Positions 1-8,899 of a stretch of DNA of 64,000 nt are shown here, piece after piece; the stretch's first letter is position 1; every line of letters starts with the position of its first letter. The position numbers and the translations under genes are program-made. The notes under the pieces were generated by a model. That model was given only the letters and a program-made list of their open reading frames with translations. It had not been told where the DNA came from and did no database searches. This stretch comes from Pedobacter westerhofensis (lineage in GTDB: Bacteria > Bacteroidota > Bacteroidia > Sphingobacteriales > Sphingobacteriaceae). The stretch spans positions 124,001 through 188,000 of the forward strand of contig NZ_FXTN01000004.1 of assembly GCF_900182595.1 (NCBI RefSeq). Reading direction: 5' to 3'.

Positions 1-37
1 TACTATCAGACAACGACGTAATGATATAATAAACGAC

Positions 38-313
38 ATGTCACATTTTACTCTCAAATTATGCGAAACTCCGCATGCGATCACCATTGATATTTTGGAT
101 GAAGCGAACTCAATCCAGTTAAACACCCTGAACAATGCAATGCTGAACCTGACCTGGATCTGGGATGGCAGGGCGGATGTAAAGGAAGAAAAGGAAAATT
201 TAATCAACGAGATATACCTCGATCTTTTGTTTGTTGAACAAACATTTGGCGATGAAATGGCGGGCAATATTCTGCAGCTGTTGTACAGCAAGATAGATAC
301 AGTATACAGTTAA
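38..313 (+). CDS. Small hypothetical protein (91 aa)
   Basis: I do not recognise this family. The product is 91 residues, mildly acidic, with no signal peptide or membrane segment, and its C-terminal half is rich in Leu/Ile/Glu, which suggests a compact helical cytosolic protein. The ATG at 38 is the only good start. The gene stands alone in front of the amine oxidase, about 115 bp away on the same strand, with an inverted repeat at 379-404 in the gap. The upstream context is cut by the window edge, so operon membership is unknown. The open frame is clean, so I treat it as a real gene of unknown function. Confidence 0.6.
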   Translation: MSHFTLKLCETPHAITIDILDEANSIQLNTLNNAMLNLTWIWDGRADVKEEKENLINEIYLDLLFVEQTFGDEMAGNILQLLYSKIDTVYS

Positions 314-378
314 TTGTGCGCATTTGTATGTAATTGTGGTCTTCTGCAAGAACAATTCTGACATTCCGGATGTTCAGT

Positions 379-404
379 TTCCTGAAATTTAATTAGTTCA
401 GGAA
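379..404. promoter_or_regulatory. 8-bp inverted repeat upstream of the amine oxidase gene
   Basis: TTCCTGAA (379-386) and TTCAGGAA (397-404) are perfect inverted complements separated by 10 nt of AT-rich sequence. The dyad ends 25 nt before the ATG at 430. It has no T-run, so it looks more like an operator or mRNA leader hairpin than a terminator. The function is inferred from position only. Confidence 0.35.
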
Positions 405-429
405 GCAATTTATCTGGAATTCACAGCAT

Positions 430-1746
430 ATGTCAGGACAGCAAGGTTTAGCGAATCGTAAAAGGGATACAATGATCATTATTGGTGGGGGGATCGCAGG
501 ATTGATTGCTGCCCGGGAATTGTCCGGCGTATACCAGGTGATTGTGCTTGAAGCGATGAACCGTTTCGGCGGCCGTATCCACACTATCAATGAACACGGC
601 TTTCCTGGTCCTATCGAAGCAGGTGCCGAATTTCTTCATGGCAAAGCCGAATCTACCCTTAAACTGCTTAAGGAAGCGGGAATTGGTATAGTCAGCGTGG
701 AAGGGGAACTTTGCCAGACAGATGACCGGACACAGGATGATGCCGGCAATCCCGGGAATACCGCAGAAGGCAGGGAAGAGGAAAGCGATAAACAGTGGGA
801 AGAATTACTGACACAAATGTCCGTGCTTGAACAGGATACCACATTACTGGAATTTCTGAACAAGCACTTTGGTAACGAAAAATATAATAGTCTGCAGCAG
901 CGTGCGATCAGTTATGCAGCTGGGTTTGATCTTGCTGATGCCGGCAAGGTCAGTGTCAAATCATTATATGCAGAGTGGAGCCAGCATAATGAAGACAGGG
1001 TGGTTGCAGGCGGATATGGCCAGCTGATCGATTTCCTTGTGGCTGACTGTGAAAAACGGGGTTGTGAGTTGATTAAAAATGCTTTTGTTACCGGTGTGGG
1101 CTGGGGCGCCGGATTTGTTGAGGTGCTGGGGCAGGGGGAAATGAGGTACCGCGCAGAAAAGTGCATTCTCACCGTGTCAGCCGGGGTGTTGCAAAATGGC
1201 GATATCAAATTTAATCCACCTATAGCGCGTTACCATGAGGCGGCAACAAAAATTGGCTTTGGCAATGTGGTTAAAATCCTTTTGTCATTTGATCAGCAGC
1301 TCTGGAAGGATGGCGTTAGTTTTTTTCTTAGCGACGAGGAAGTTCCTACCTGGTGGCCGCAACCGGGAAATACTGCTGCCGTTCTTACCGGCTGGGCCGG
1401 GGGAGAGCGGGCGCTGGCACTCACTGCGTTAAGCGATGAGGAACTGGTAGAGAAAGCCCTGAAATCCCTGTCAGCAATATTCAACCTTGATCTGATGTTG
1501 ATCCGGAAAAACCTGAACAGTTCAAAGATCTTCAACTGGTCGAAACAGAACACTGTACGTGGCGCTTATAGTTATGCAACGCCGCAAAGCCACGATGCCC
1601 TTAAAGTTTTAACTACACCATTACAGGACACCCTTTATTTTGCCGGCGAAGCCATTTATTCAGGTCCGGATCCCGGAACAGTGGAAGCCGCGATCAATAG
1701 TGCGCAGCGGCTTACATCGCAGCTGCGCTTGGTTCATGAGAAATAA
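430..1746 (+). CDS. FAD-dependent amine oxidase (monoamine oxidase-like)
   Basis: The product is a flavoprotein of the amine oxidase superfamily, expected to oxidise a primary or secondary amine to the imine with release of hydrogen peroxide. The N-terminus carries the dinucleotide-binding motif IIIGGGIAGLIAARE (about residues 16-30), then the conserved RFGGRI FAD-contact loop and a GAEFLHG segment typical of MAO/polyamine oxidases. The C-terminal FAD motif LYFAGEA is followed by GTVEAAINSAQR, near residues 400-430. At 438 aa it has normal length. No signal peptide is visible, so it is likely cytoplasmic. An ATG at 472, directly before the Rossmann motif, is an alternative start. Its stop lies 5 bp from the stop of the convergent GMC gene. 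The substrate cannot be told from sequence. Confidence 0.85.
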   Translation: MSGQQGLANRKRDTMIIIGGGIAGLIAARELSGVYQVIVLEAMNRFGGRIHTINEHGFPGPIEAGAEFLHGKAESTLKLLKEAGIGIVSVEGELCQTDDRTQDDAGNPGNTAEGREEESDKQWEELLTQMSVLEQDTTLLEFLNKHFGNEKYNSLQQRAISYAAGFDLADAGKVSVKSLYAEWSQHNEDRVVAGGYGQLIDFLVADCEKRGCELIKNAFVTGVGWGAGFVEVLGQGEMRYRAEKCILTVSAGVLQNGDIKFNPPIARYHEAATKIGFGNVVKILLSFDQQLWKDGVSFFLSDEEVPTWWPQPGNTAAVLTGWAGGERALALTALSDEELVEKALKSLSAIFNLDLMLIRKNLNSSKIFNWSKQNTVRGAYSYATPQSHDALKVLTTPLQDTLYFAGEAIYSGPDPGTVEAAINSAQRLTSQLRLVHEK

Positions 1747-1751
1747 CCGGC

Positions 1752-3467
1752 TTATATTTCCCCGCGGTTCATTGCTTTAACTGCATAATCAACGGATCTT
1801 GCCGTGAAGGCCATATAAGTAAGTGATGGGTTTTGAGTTGATGTTGAGGTCATGCAGGCGCCGTCCGTAACAAAAACATTAGGACAGGTATGCAGTTGGT
1901 TCCATTCGTTCAGCACCGATGTTTTTGGATCACGGCCCATTCTTGCGCCGCCCATTTCGTGTATGTCCAGTCCGGGCGACTGGCTGGAAACATTTGGTGT
2001 AATATTTTTGAAGCCTGCTTCTGTAAACATTTCAGTCATCTGCCCGATGTAGTCCGCTTTCATCAGTGCATCATTTTCATCGTATGCTACAGAGATATTG
2101 AGCAGGGGAACGCCCCAGGCATCTTTTTCGCTGACACTTAAACTCACAAAATTGCTTTCTTTGGGAATGGTTTCTCCCATCATGTGCGAACCAATAATCC
2201 ATGGACTTAGTTTGCCATGTAACAGGTTGTCTTTGAGTGAGCCCCCGATGCCAGACCTGTCTCTTTCCATGTATCTGCTGCCATAAATACCTGCCGCATA
2301 ACCTCTTTTAAAGTTCATTTCCTGTTTAAGGAGATTTCTGAACCTGGGTATATATCCGCCTCCGGCGGGATTTCTGCCATCGGTAGCATACTGCTTCAAT
2401 CCGTCATATTCTGCATTGATCCTGGCGCTGTAGTTATGAAAGGCCACATACTTGCCAAGTACCCCGCTGTCATTGCCCAGGCCCCGAGGAAATCTTTTGG
2501 ATTTGGAATTGAGCAGGATTAAATTGGTGTTCAGGGCCCCGGCATTAATGAATACGATCCTGGCATAGTACTCGGTAACTTCTTTGGTGTTCGTGTCTGC
2601 CACCCTGACCCCGGTAACTTTACCTTTTGCATCGTCGTAAATCACCGATTCTACCACTGAAAATGGCCGCAACGTAAGGTTACCCGTTTTTGCTGCCCAA
2701 GGGAGGGTAGATGCATTGCTGCTAAAGTATCCGCCAAAGGGACAACCTCTCTGGCAGAGGATCCTGTTCTGGCATTTTGCCCGGCCCTGGTCCAGATGGA
2801 TCTGGTTGGGCTTGGACAGGTGTGCACAACGGGCACTGATCACATGCCGCGCCGGGTATTTGTTTTTGATCACTCCTTTAAAATAATCTTCTGCGGCATT
2901 CAAAGGAAAGCCGGGCAGGAATTCTCCGTCAGGCAGTTCTGCCAGTCCGTCCCTGTGGCCTGCAATACCTGCAAATTTTTCTACGTAACTGTACCAGGGG
3001 GCAATATCCTTATACCGGATAGGCCAGTCTACCGCAAAATCATCGCGTGCCGGGCCCTCAAAGTCGAAATCGCTCCAGCGCTGTGTCTGCCGCGCCCAGA
3101 GTAGTGATTTTCCGCCAACCTGGTAACCTCTTATCCAATCAAAAGGCTTTTCCTGAATATAAGGGTGCTCCTTGTCTTTCACCATAAAGTGCATGGCATC
3201 TTCCTTAAAGGCATAACACCTGCTCACAATCGGATTTTCTTTTTTTATGGCCAGTGCAGGTTCTCCGAGGTGCTCAAATTCATAGGGAAATTTATTGGTG
3301 GTAGGGTAGTCTTTGATATGCTGCACATCCCTGCCACGTTCCAAGACTAGGGTTTTGAAGCCTTTTTCTGTAAATTCTTTAGCTGCCCATCCTCCGCTGA
3401 TCCCGGAGCCTATTACAATTACGTCAAAGGTGTTTGCTTTGGCGGCATCTATGTTTAAATTCGACAT
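1752..3467 (-). CDS. GMC-family oxidoreductase (probable periplasmic sugar/glycoside dehydrogenase large subunit)
   Basis: This is a 571-aa FAD enzyme of the glucose-methanol-choline family. Near the N-terminus it has the dinucleotide fold VIVIGSGISGGWAAKE, followed by LERGRD. The C-terminal GMC_oxred_C region holds HEMGGARMG and the conserved SLTYMA segment. A Cys-rich stretch, CQNRILCQRGCPFGG, is typical of the GMC subgroup that pairs with gluconate 2-dehydrogenase subunit 3 proteins, and the adjacent gene at 3479-4003 is that partner. In characterised relatives the pair oxidises sugars or glycosides, for example at C3, and passes electrons to a cytochrome. The protein has no signal of its own and is plausibly exported with the Tat-type small subunit. 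It follows the small subunit with an 11-bp gap in the same operon. Confidence 0.85.
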   Translation of the reverse strand: MSNLNIDAAKANTFDVIVIGSGISGGWAAKEFTEKGFKTLVLERGRDVQHIKDYPTTNKFPYEFEHLGEPALAIKKENPIVSRCYAFKEDAMHFMVKDKEHPYIQEKPFDWIRGYQVGGKSLLWARQTQRWSDFDFEGPARDDFAVDWPIRYKDIAPWYSYVEKFAGIAGHRDGLAELPDGEFLPGFPLNAAEDYFKGVIKNKYPARHVISARCAHLSKPNQIHLDQGRAKCQNRILCQRGCPFGGYFSSNASTLPWAAKTGNLTLRPFSVVESVIYDDAKGKVTGVRVADTNTKEVTEYYARIVFINAGALNTNLILLNSKSKRFPRGLGNDSGVLGKYVAFHNYSARINAEYDGLKQYATDGRNPAGGGYIPRFRNLLKQEMNFKRGYAAGIYGSRYMERDRSGIGGSLKDNLLHGKLSPWIIGSHMMGETIPKESNFVSLSVSEKDAWGVPLLNISVAYDENDALMKADYIGQMTEMFTEAGFKNITPNVSSQSPGLDIHEMGGARMGRDPKTSVLNEWNQLHTCPNVFVTDGACMTSTSTQNPSLTYMAFTARSVDYAVKAMNRGEI

Positions 3468-3478
3468 TCTGATTTTAA

Positions 3479-4003
3479 TTAAGCTGTTTTAACAGGGAAA
3501 TAGCCATTATAGCGGCCTGGTACCAATTCATAGATGATAAGATTTGTCATCACATATTTGGAATTTAGGAACCCGTCTATGGTTTTTTCTTTCATGATTT
3601 TATAAAAGCCGGACTGCTCCGGCGACGTACTGTTTTCGAGCTTTGCCAGCATACTTTCGCGCTGATGCAGGGACAGTTTTCCAAACGACTTGCTGAACAG
3701 GTCCTGAGCCTGGTCCTGAAATGCCGTCAGGCCTTTCACAAATAATTCCTGATCTGCCTTTTCATAGCAATCGTCGACCATTTTGAGCGCAAAAAGATGG
3801 AGTTTCAGTTGTTTTGCACCGGGAGTATTTGTGCGGGGGATTATTGTTTCAGCAATATCTGCCATCAGGTTTTCCTGGTCCAGGCTAATGTCCATGTTTT
3901 TCAGCAGGATGGTTGATTTCCCCTGCTCCCGCAGGCAGGAGGGCAGCAGTGCCAATCCACCCGCCATAATAAGTACTTGCTTGATGACTAAACGTCTTTC
4001 CAT
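3479..4003 (-). CDS. Gluconate 2-dehydrogenase subunit 3 family lipoprotein
   Basis: This 174-aa small subunit accompanies GMC dehydrogenases. The N-terminus (MERRLVIKQVLIMAGGLALLPSC) combines a twin-arginine-like start, a hydrophobic stretch and a lipobox ending in Cys, so it is probably exported folded, carrying the FAD subunit, and then lipidated. The mature part has the family pattern ADIAETIIPRTNTPGAK, and the C-terminus ends with a GRYNGYFP-type motif. It is the first gene of a two-gene unit; the large subunit begins 11 bp downstream. The role in export and electron transfer is inferred from the family. Confidence 0.82.
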   Translation of the reverse strand: MERRLVIKQVLIMAGGLALLPSCLREQGKSTILLKNMDISLDQENLMADIAETIIPRTNTPGAKQLKLHLFALKMVDDCYEKADQELFVKGLTAFQDQAQDLFSKSFGKLSLHQRESMLAKLENSTSPEQSGFYKIMKEKTIDGFLNSKYVMTNLIIYELVPGRYNGYFPVKTA

Positions 4004-4087
4004 TACAAAATTCGGTATGATCTAATGTAAGGTTATTTTTGATTTTACAACAGTAGTATTATGAGACAATTTAGATACAAGGGAAAT

Positions 4088-4366
4088 CTAATAATGCAGC
4101 TTTGCTTTCAACTGTATAATAATTTCGGCTAATTCTGGTAGCTGGCCGATTTGATCATCACAGGGAATACGTGAACCTTTATACTCAATAAAGTATCGAA
4201 ATGAATCCGGATCAGCGGATTGCGGGGCCAGTGCGGCCTTCGACTGAAATGCCGCAATTTGCCCGTCCAGGTATTCCTGCACCTGCTTTGGATAAGAGGA
4301 CAGCTCTTCTTCCGCAGATTTCGATCGTCCTGCAAATCCCCCTGATTGAATCAGTTTAAGTTTCAT
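4088..4366 (-). CDS. Emfourin-like inhibitor of M4 metallopeptidase
   Basis: The 92-aa product begins MKLKLIQSGGFAGRS. The early GGFAG motif and about 90-aa size match the protealysin-associated inhibitor emfourin, first described next to protealysin in Serratia. The gene lies 14 bp downstream of the M4 protease gene on the same strand, the bicistronic arrangement known for that family. It has no signal peptide, consistent with an intracellular inhibitor that restrains the protease inside the producing cell. The assignment rests on the motif, size and neighbour. An alternative is a generic small protein of unknown function. Confidence 0.72.
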   Translation of the reverse strand: MKLKLIQSGGFAGRSKSAEEELSSYPKQVQEYLDGQIAAFQSKAALAPQSADPDSFRYFIEYKGSRIPCDDQIGQLPELAEIIIQLKAKLHY

Positions 4367-4380
4367 TTTCCTAAAGCTAA

Positions 4381-5535
4381 TTAAACACCCACATTATTCC
4401 AGGCATTGGTGATCGCTGTTGTTACCTGATCTGCCGCTCCAAAAAGATTGCCTGATTCTGTAATAGTAGCCTGTTTAAAATCTGCAAAAGAAGCATTGGT
4501 AGGAACCAGGTCGCGGTTGCACATGGCTTTGTACCAAACCCGGCCCACCTTTTCCCAGGCATAACCGCCAATGTCTGACGAGGCGAGATAAAATGCATGG
4601 CTTGGTATGCCTGAATTGAGGTGTACGCCGCCATTGTCATCGGGGTCATACTTGTATCCGCTCATATGATCCGGCTGCGGGTCTGTACCCAGGTCGGGAT
4701 GGTTAACATATGCGCTGCCCGGTGCTTTTAAAGATCTTATCGCATATTCATTTCCTATCAGAATGTTTTCGCCAATCAGCCAGTTTGAAGTGTTTACATC
4801 CTGATTTAATGCTTTTTGTTTGATGAGTATGCCGAATATATCAGCCAGCGACTCATTTAAAGCGCCACTCTGATCTTTATATTCAAGATTACATTCGTAT
4901 TGTACCACACCATGTGTCAATTCATGGCCTGTTACATCGATATCAGTAGTAAAAGAGGCAAATATCTTTCCGTCGCCATCGCCATAGATCATCTGTTTGC
5001 CGTCCCAGAAAGCATTGTCGTAATCCTTCAGATAATGGACGGTTTGGATCATCTTCATTCCCTTGTTATCAATTGAATTCCTGCCGAATATGGAATAATA
5101 AAAGTCCCATGTGGCTCCGGCAGAATCATATACGTTATTTGCATCAGCATCTTTACTGGCAGTACTGCCTTCTTTCCTGATCAGCTTGCCGGGCAGGGTT
5201 TGGCTGTTTTCAGCATAATAGACCAGTCTTGAGGGCTGGGGGATCACTTCGGGCTCTGCATTAAGGCTCTTTAAAACGGATTTGCTGATGCCTCCTGCCT
5301 CAAACTGATGCGCGGCAAGCAAGCTCTTTTCAGTAGGGTTGAGCTTACTGTATGCCTGTCTGCGGCCCCTGATTTCCTCGTCGAGGCTCAGGTCTCCCAA
5401 ATGCAGTTTTAATTGTTTTCTTTTAATTTCGTTATCCGAAATGAGTTGCAGCCTCATATATGGCGGGATAATGCACTGAATTGAATGCCGGTGGTTGAGG
5501 TTGCATGGCTGCGCAAGAGTTATATTTTTCATCAT
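4381..5535 (-). CDS. M4 family metallopeptidase, protealysin/thermolysin-like
   Basis: This is a zinc endopeptidase of 384 aa. The zinc-binding helix GHELTHGVV supplies the HExxH motif, with the third ligand in GALNESLADIFG and the downstream catalytic His region in GGVHLNSGIPSHAFY. The short N-terminal propeptide contains CIIPPYM, which resembles the protealysin-type precursor box, and there is no Sec signal. This form is therefore likely to be made in the cytoplasm and self-processed, unlike secreted thermolysin with its long propeptide. The emfourin-like gene follows immediately, so production of protease and inhibitor is coupled. Relatives act on actin and other proteins; the substrate here is unknown. 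Confidence 0.9.
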   Translation of the reverse strand: MMKNITLAQPCNLNHRHSIQCIIPPYMRLQLISDNEIKRKQLKLHLGDLSLDEEIRGRRQAYSKLNPTEKSLLAAHQFEAGGISKSVLKSLNAEPEVIPQPSRLVYYAENSQTLPGKLIRKEGSTASKDADANNVYDSAGATWDFYYSIFGRNSIDNKGMKMIQTVHYLKDYDNAFWDGKQMIYGDGDGKIFASFTTDIDVTGHELTHGVVQYECNLEYKDQSGALNESLADIFGILIKQKALNQDVNTSNWLIGENILIGNEYAIRSLKAPGSAYVNHPDLGTDPQPDHMSGYKYDPDDNGGVHLNSGIPSHAFYLASSDIGGYAWEKVGRVWYKAMCNRDLVPTNASFADFKQATITESGNLFGAADQVTTAITNAWNNVGV

Positions 5536-5613
5536 AATGTGTATTTAGCCAAAATGTAGCAGTTTGATGTAGAATACCCGGGAGGTTTGTGATTTGTTTT
5601 TTTTGGCTCAGGA

Positions 5614-5739
5614 TTAAATTCCCCCGATAGAGATGATATAGTCATGCCCCGGATGCAAAACAGGTAGCTCAGAAATGCATGGTTTACCATCTATAGGTGT
5701 GATGGATAAAATACAATCTAAGCCTTCAGGTTTCATCAT
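5614..5739 (-). CDS. Possible small ORF (41 aa)
   Basis: A minus-strand frame runs from the ATG at 5739 to a TAA at 5614-5616 and encodes 41 residues with a coding-like composition and a C-terminal HPGHDYIISIGGI. It fills most of the 253-bp gap between the HTH regulator and the M4 protease, in the same direction. An AGG sits just upstream of tandem ATG codons. I recognise no family. It could be a genuine small protein, a fragment of a decayed gene, or chance. Confidence 0.3.
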   Translation of the reverse strand: MMKPEGLDCILSITPIDGKPCISELPVLHPGHDYIISIGGI

Positions 5740-5788
5740 CCTAAGATACTGGTTTATAGGTATTATTCCTATTTGTTGTTTTCTTTTT

Positions 5789-6130
5789 TTAATGTATGTC
5801 CCTCAGGAATTCTGACTGCTCATAAAAACTGATAACCTTCTGCTGGAGCCTTGTGATCTCCCGGTCATACTGGTCTATCCTTAACTTTAAATCATTGATC
5901 TCTGTCATATTATGATCCTTATTTTCCAGGCTGCCGACGTGAACAAAGATGCTTACATCTACCTCAAAAATACCGGCGATTTCATAAAGTTTAGAGATAT
6001 TGACATCCGTAATATCTGCTTCGATATTGAGATAAGAGGTAACTGTAATACCCAGAGCTTTTGCTACGTCCTGTGCTTTCCATGCTTTTTGCAGACGAGT
6101 CTTTTTGATTCTGTCCCCGATTGTTGTCAT
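5789..6130 (-). CDS. XRE-family HTH transcriptional regulator
   Basis: The product is about 113 aa. The N-terminal 60 residues form an HTH_3/XRE domain (GDRIKKTRLQKAWKAQDVAKALG, then TSYLNIEADITD), followed by a C-terminal coiled segment (LRIDQYDREITRLQQKVISFYEQ) that probably dimerises. I place the start at the ATG at 6130 (MTTIGDR), because the 11 residues before it in the longer frame look like untranslated AT-rich leader. It sits between the M4 protease and the histidine kinase on the same strand, about 150 bp from the kinase stop. Its targets are unknown; the protease operon next door is the obvious candidate. Confidence 0.8.
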   Translation of the reverse strand: MTTIGDRIKKTRLQKAWKAQDVAKALGITVTSYLNIEADITDVNISKLYEIAGIFEVDVSIFVHVGSLENKDHNMTEINDLKLRIDQYDREITRLQQKVISFYEQSEFLRDIH

Positions 6131-6282
6131 GATTGTATATTTGGTTATTAAAAATGACATCATTTTATATAGTATGTTTAGATAATAAAACCTAAACCCC
6201 GATGATGTATTTATAAAATTAATAAATTAATCAATGATGACGAATTTGCGTTGTAGAAATATGTATAGAACTGTAATATAGA

Positions 6283-8475
6283 CTAATTTTGTTCCTTTAG
6301 CAGGGGCAGGCTGAAATAGAAAGTAGAGCCTTTCCCTATTACACTGGTGGCGGATATACTGCCCTCGTGGCGTTCCATGATCTCTGCGCTCAGGTAAAGC
6401 CCTATGCCAAAGCCTGAAATGTGCTGATTTTGGCTGCCCTCGACGCGGTAAAACCGGTCAAACAACTTTTCCAGGTCCTGTGCCTTTATTCCCATGCCCT
6501 GGTCTATTATCCTGAAATGTACCTGGTCATTTTTTAGTTCAGAGTAAATTTCAATATCTTTTGCCATGGGCGAATACTTGACGGCATTGCTGAGCAGGTT
6601 AGAGATCACAGAACCTATCTTATCACGGTCTGCATACACCATAATATGCTCCGAAACCGGAATAGAAATCTCATGCGTTGCAGAGGTGAGACGGGATTCT
6701 TCAACGAGCTCTGTAATCAGCTCATCCATGTAGAAATGCTCTTTCTGCAGGTGAATCTTGCCAGATTCCAGCCGGGATATGTTTAAGAAACCATTGATCA
6801 GTGAAGTCATCTTTTTGATCTGGGCACTTACTTTGTCGAGCGCGCTGATGGTGAAGCGGTCGCCCGTTTTCACTGCCTTTTGCTGCAGGATCTGTGTATA
6901 CCCGTTGAGTGATGTCAGCGGTGTTTTTAGTTCGTGGCTTACCATACCGATAAAATCATTTTTGCGCAGCTCATCTTCTTTTTGTTCTGTTACGTCTGCG
7001 GCGACAATCATGATGGTATTTGTTTCTCCCTTTTCGTTATGGATGGGCTGGAATATATAATTAAAATAGGCTGTATGGCTTTCGCCTTCGGTTTCGATAA
7101 TGCCCTGGGCCTCATTGCCAGAATGTGGTTTGCCCGTCAGCATTACTTCTTTAAGCAGTTTCAGGTAATATTCTGCCTCTGGATAGGGGATTACTTCTTC
7201 ATACCTTTTACCAACGATATCTGCGGGATTGCCAAGAATGCTGAGCATCATGTCGTTCACAGATTCGATGATCAGACCGGGGCCGTTCAGGATACAGACC
7301 GCCACCGGCGCCTGTTGTACCAGAAAGCGAAACCGGGCTTCGCTTTTTTCTACCTTTTCAACTGTGCTGAGTAAGTCTTCCCTTGTTTCTGCAAGCTCTT
7401 CGTTAATGGTAATCAGCTCTTCATTAGTTGCTGCCATTTCCTCATTCATTGTAGAAAGTTCATCATTCATATCCAGCAGCATTCTTTGGTTATCTTCCAG
7501 CTGCTGCCGCGATTCTACTTTATCAGTTACATCAATAACGGTAGCCATGATCGAGGTTCTTTTGCCTACATAATTTTTAAGCGGCTGATAATAATAATCC
7601 ACATAATATTGCCTTGGTCCCTGCTCCTTGTTAAACACAACGGGTTTTTCGCGGTTTGCTATCGGTTTTCCTGTTTCCAGTACCTCTTTCCACTGCGAGG
7701 GAAAGGGCTGCAGTGACAATTCGGGAAAAACTTCCAGCATGGGGCGCCCGATCACCTCATCGCGGTCCTTATTCCAGAAAGAAAGTATGGAAGCATTGGT
7801 GAGTTCAATGACCTGGTTGGGCCCGCTCAGTACCGCAACGGGTGCAGGCAGCTGGTGCAGGATTTCGTCCAGCAGTTTTTTGCTTTCAGCAAGATCTTTA
7901 ACCCTGTCTGCCACTCTTTGCTCCAGGTCATTGTTCAGCTCCAGCAGGTTTTGCTGCATGCTTAACATTTCTTCATTGGTTGCATTTAACTCTTCATTGG
8001 CAGCCGTCAGTTCTTCATTAAGTGCCTGTTCATTTTCAAGGGCCCCGGTCAATGCGGTGGTATGTACTATCGCCTGTTGGTGAAGATTCCTGTCGGTGAC
8101 GTCGTCTGCTGTATGCAGGATGGCATATACAGTTCCGTCTTCCCGTTTTAAAGCACGGTAAGCAAAATCATAGTAAAATGTTTTCATTGATCCTTCAGAG
8201 ACCAGTTCTGCAGGCATATCTGTGGCGGTATACGTGATGCCGGTATTCCAAACCTCTTTAAGCAGGGGAATAAATGACTGGTTTGCTAATTCCGGCACAG
8301 CTTCTTTCAGCGGCATCCCGATAATATCCCTGTTTCTTCCCCAAAAGTTGAGCATGGTATCATTAGCCATTTGTATAATGAGCTGTTCTGTAGTGTATAT
8401 CGCTGTGGCAGCAGGAGACAGAGAGAGGATTTCGAGTAACTCTCTATCGCTGAATTGCTGGTATTGATTATTCAT
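6283..8475 (-). CDS. Soluble multi-PAS sensor histidine kinase
   Basis: This 730-aa kinase has three PAS domains (about residues 10-130, 205-320 and 375-495). They are joined by long Glu/Asn-rich coiled coils built on repeats such as ELTAANEELNATNEEM. A HisKA domain follows, with the H-box VSHELKTPL near residue 515, and then a HATPase_c domain with NLLSNAVKYSP, DQGMGIKAQDLEKLFDRFYR and GFGIGLYL. No transmembrane helix is visible, so it senses a cytoplasmic signal. No response regulator is adjacent, so it is an orphan here. The intergenic region upstream holds three phased repeats (8689-8742) that could control it or the divergent gene. Confidence 0.92.
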   Translation of the reverse strand: MNNQYQQFSDRELLEILSLSPAATAIYTTEQLIIQMANDTMLNFWGRNRDIIGMPLKEAVPELANQSFIPLLKEVWNTGITYTATDMPAELVSEGSMKTFYYDFAYRALKREDGTVYAILHTADDVTDRNLHQQAIVHTTALTGALENEQALNEELTAANEELNATNEEMLSMQQNLLELNNDLEQRVADRVKDLAESKKLLDEILHQLPAPVAVLSGPNQVIELTNASILSFWNKDRDEVIGRPMLEVFPELSLQPFPSQWKEVLETGKPIANREKPVVFNKEQGPRQYYVDYYYQPLKNYVGKRTSIMATVIDVTDKVESRQQLEDNQRMLLDMNDELSTMNEEMAATNEELITINEELAETREDLLSTVEKVEKSEARFRFLVQQAPVAVCILNGPGLIIESVNDMMLSILGNPADIVGKRYEEVIPYPEAEYYLKLLKEVMLTGKPHSGNEAQGIIETEGESHTAYFNYIFQPIHNEKGETNTIMIVAADVTEQKEDELRKNDFIGMVSHELKTPLTSLNGYTQILQQKAVKTGDRFTISALDKVSAQIKKMTSLINGFLNISRLESGKIHLQKEHFYMDELITELVEESRLTSATHEISIPVSEHIMVYADRDKIGSVISNLLSNAVKYSPMAKDIEIYSELKNDQVHFRIIDQGMGIKAQDLEKLFDRFYRVEGSQNQHISGFGIGLYLSAEIMERHEGSISATSVIGKGSTFYFSLPLLKEQN

Positions 8476-8688
8476 TTAAAACAAAGTAATGTTGTTCAAT
8501 AGATCTCTAACCGCAACGTGAAATAGAAATCGTTATTGCGGAAATCAGGGATTGATCAGTAATTGTTACAATCACAAACCTCTCAGTGACTCTCCAAAGT
8601 TATGTACTCCAGACAATAGTTAACCCATGTGCAAAAAAAAATATTTCTATTTCTCCACTCCCCTAAGAGCTAATCACTATCCTGTAGG

Positions 8689-8742
8689 GTTCACCTCTGT
8701 AATACGAATGTTGACCACGGTAAAATTGCTGTTCACCACAGT
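8689..8742. promoter_or_regulatory. Three 12-bp direct repeats at exact 21-bp spacing
   Basis: GTTCACCTCTGT (8689-8700), GTTGACCACGGT (8710-8721) and GTTCACCACAGT (8731-8742) share the pattern GTTSACCNCNGT, and each begins exactly 21 bp after the previous one, which is two helical turns. Such face-of-helix direct repeats are typical of response-regulator or LytTR-type binding sites. They lie in the divergent region between the kinase gene (minus) and the gene at 9111 (plus). The regulator is unknown. Confidence 0.5.
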
Positions 8743-8758
8743 CAATCCGGATGCCTTT

Positions 8759-8772
8759 CGCCGGCGCCGGCG
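8759..8772. repeat. 14-bp GC palindrome in an AT-rich intergenic region
   Basis: CGCCGGCGCCGGCG is a perfect palindrome followed by GGGG, lying 17 bp after the phased repeats and just before a strongly AT-rich tract. The 8476-8990 region holds no convincing gene. Beyond this palindrome it contains the phased repeats and a dyad at 8900-8921. The role of the GC island is unknown; it could be an operator or a structural element. Confidence 0.35.
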
Positions 8773-8899
8773 GGGGCTATTATAGTTAAATAGTAATTAT
8801 TTAATCACATTTTCTTTAGAATTCTTTAAAATATATTTATATTGAAATATATTGTTTAATTCTGAAAATATACTGATTTGCTGACAGATGCTGAATTTG

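Noticed and set aside
2796..3350. Plus-strand frames across the GMC oxidoreductase gene
   Set aside because: They are antisense to a gene with complete FAD and GMC motifs and show no domain of their own.
6934..8083. Long plus-strand frames across the histidine kinase
   Set aside because: They are antisense to a kinase with all expected motifs, and Ser-rich sequence is the mirror of the Glu/Asn-rich coiled coils.
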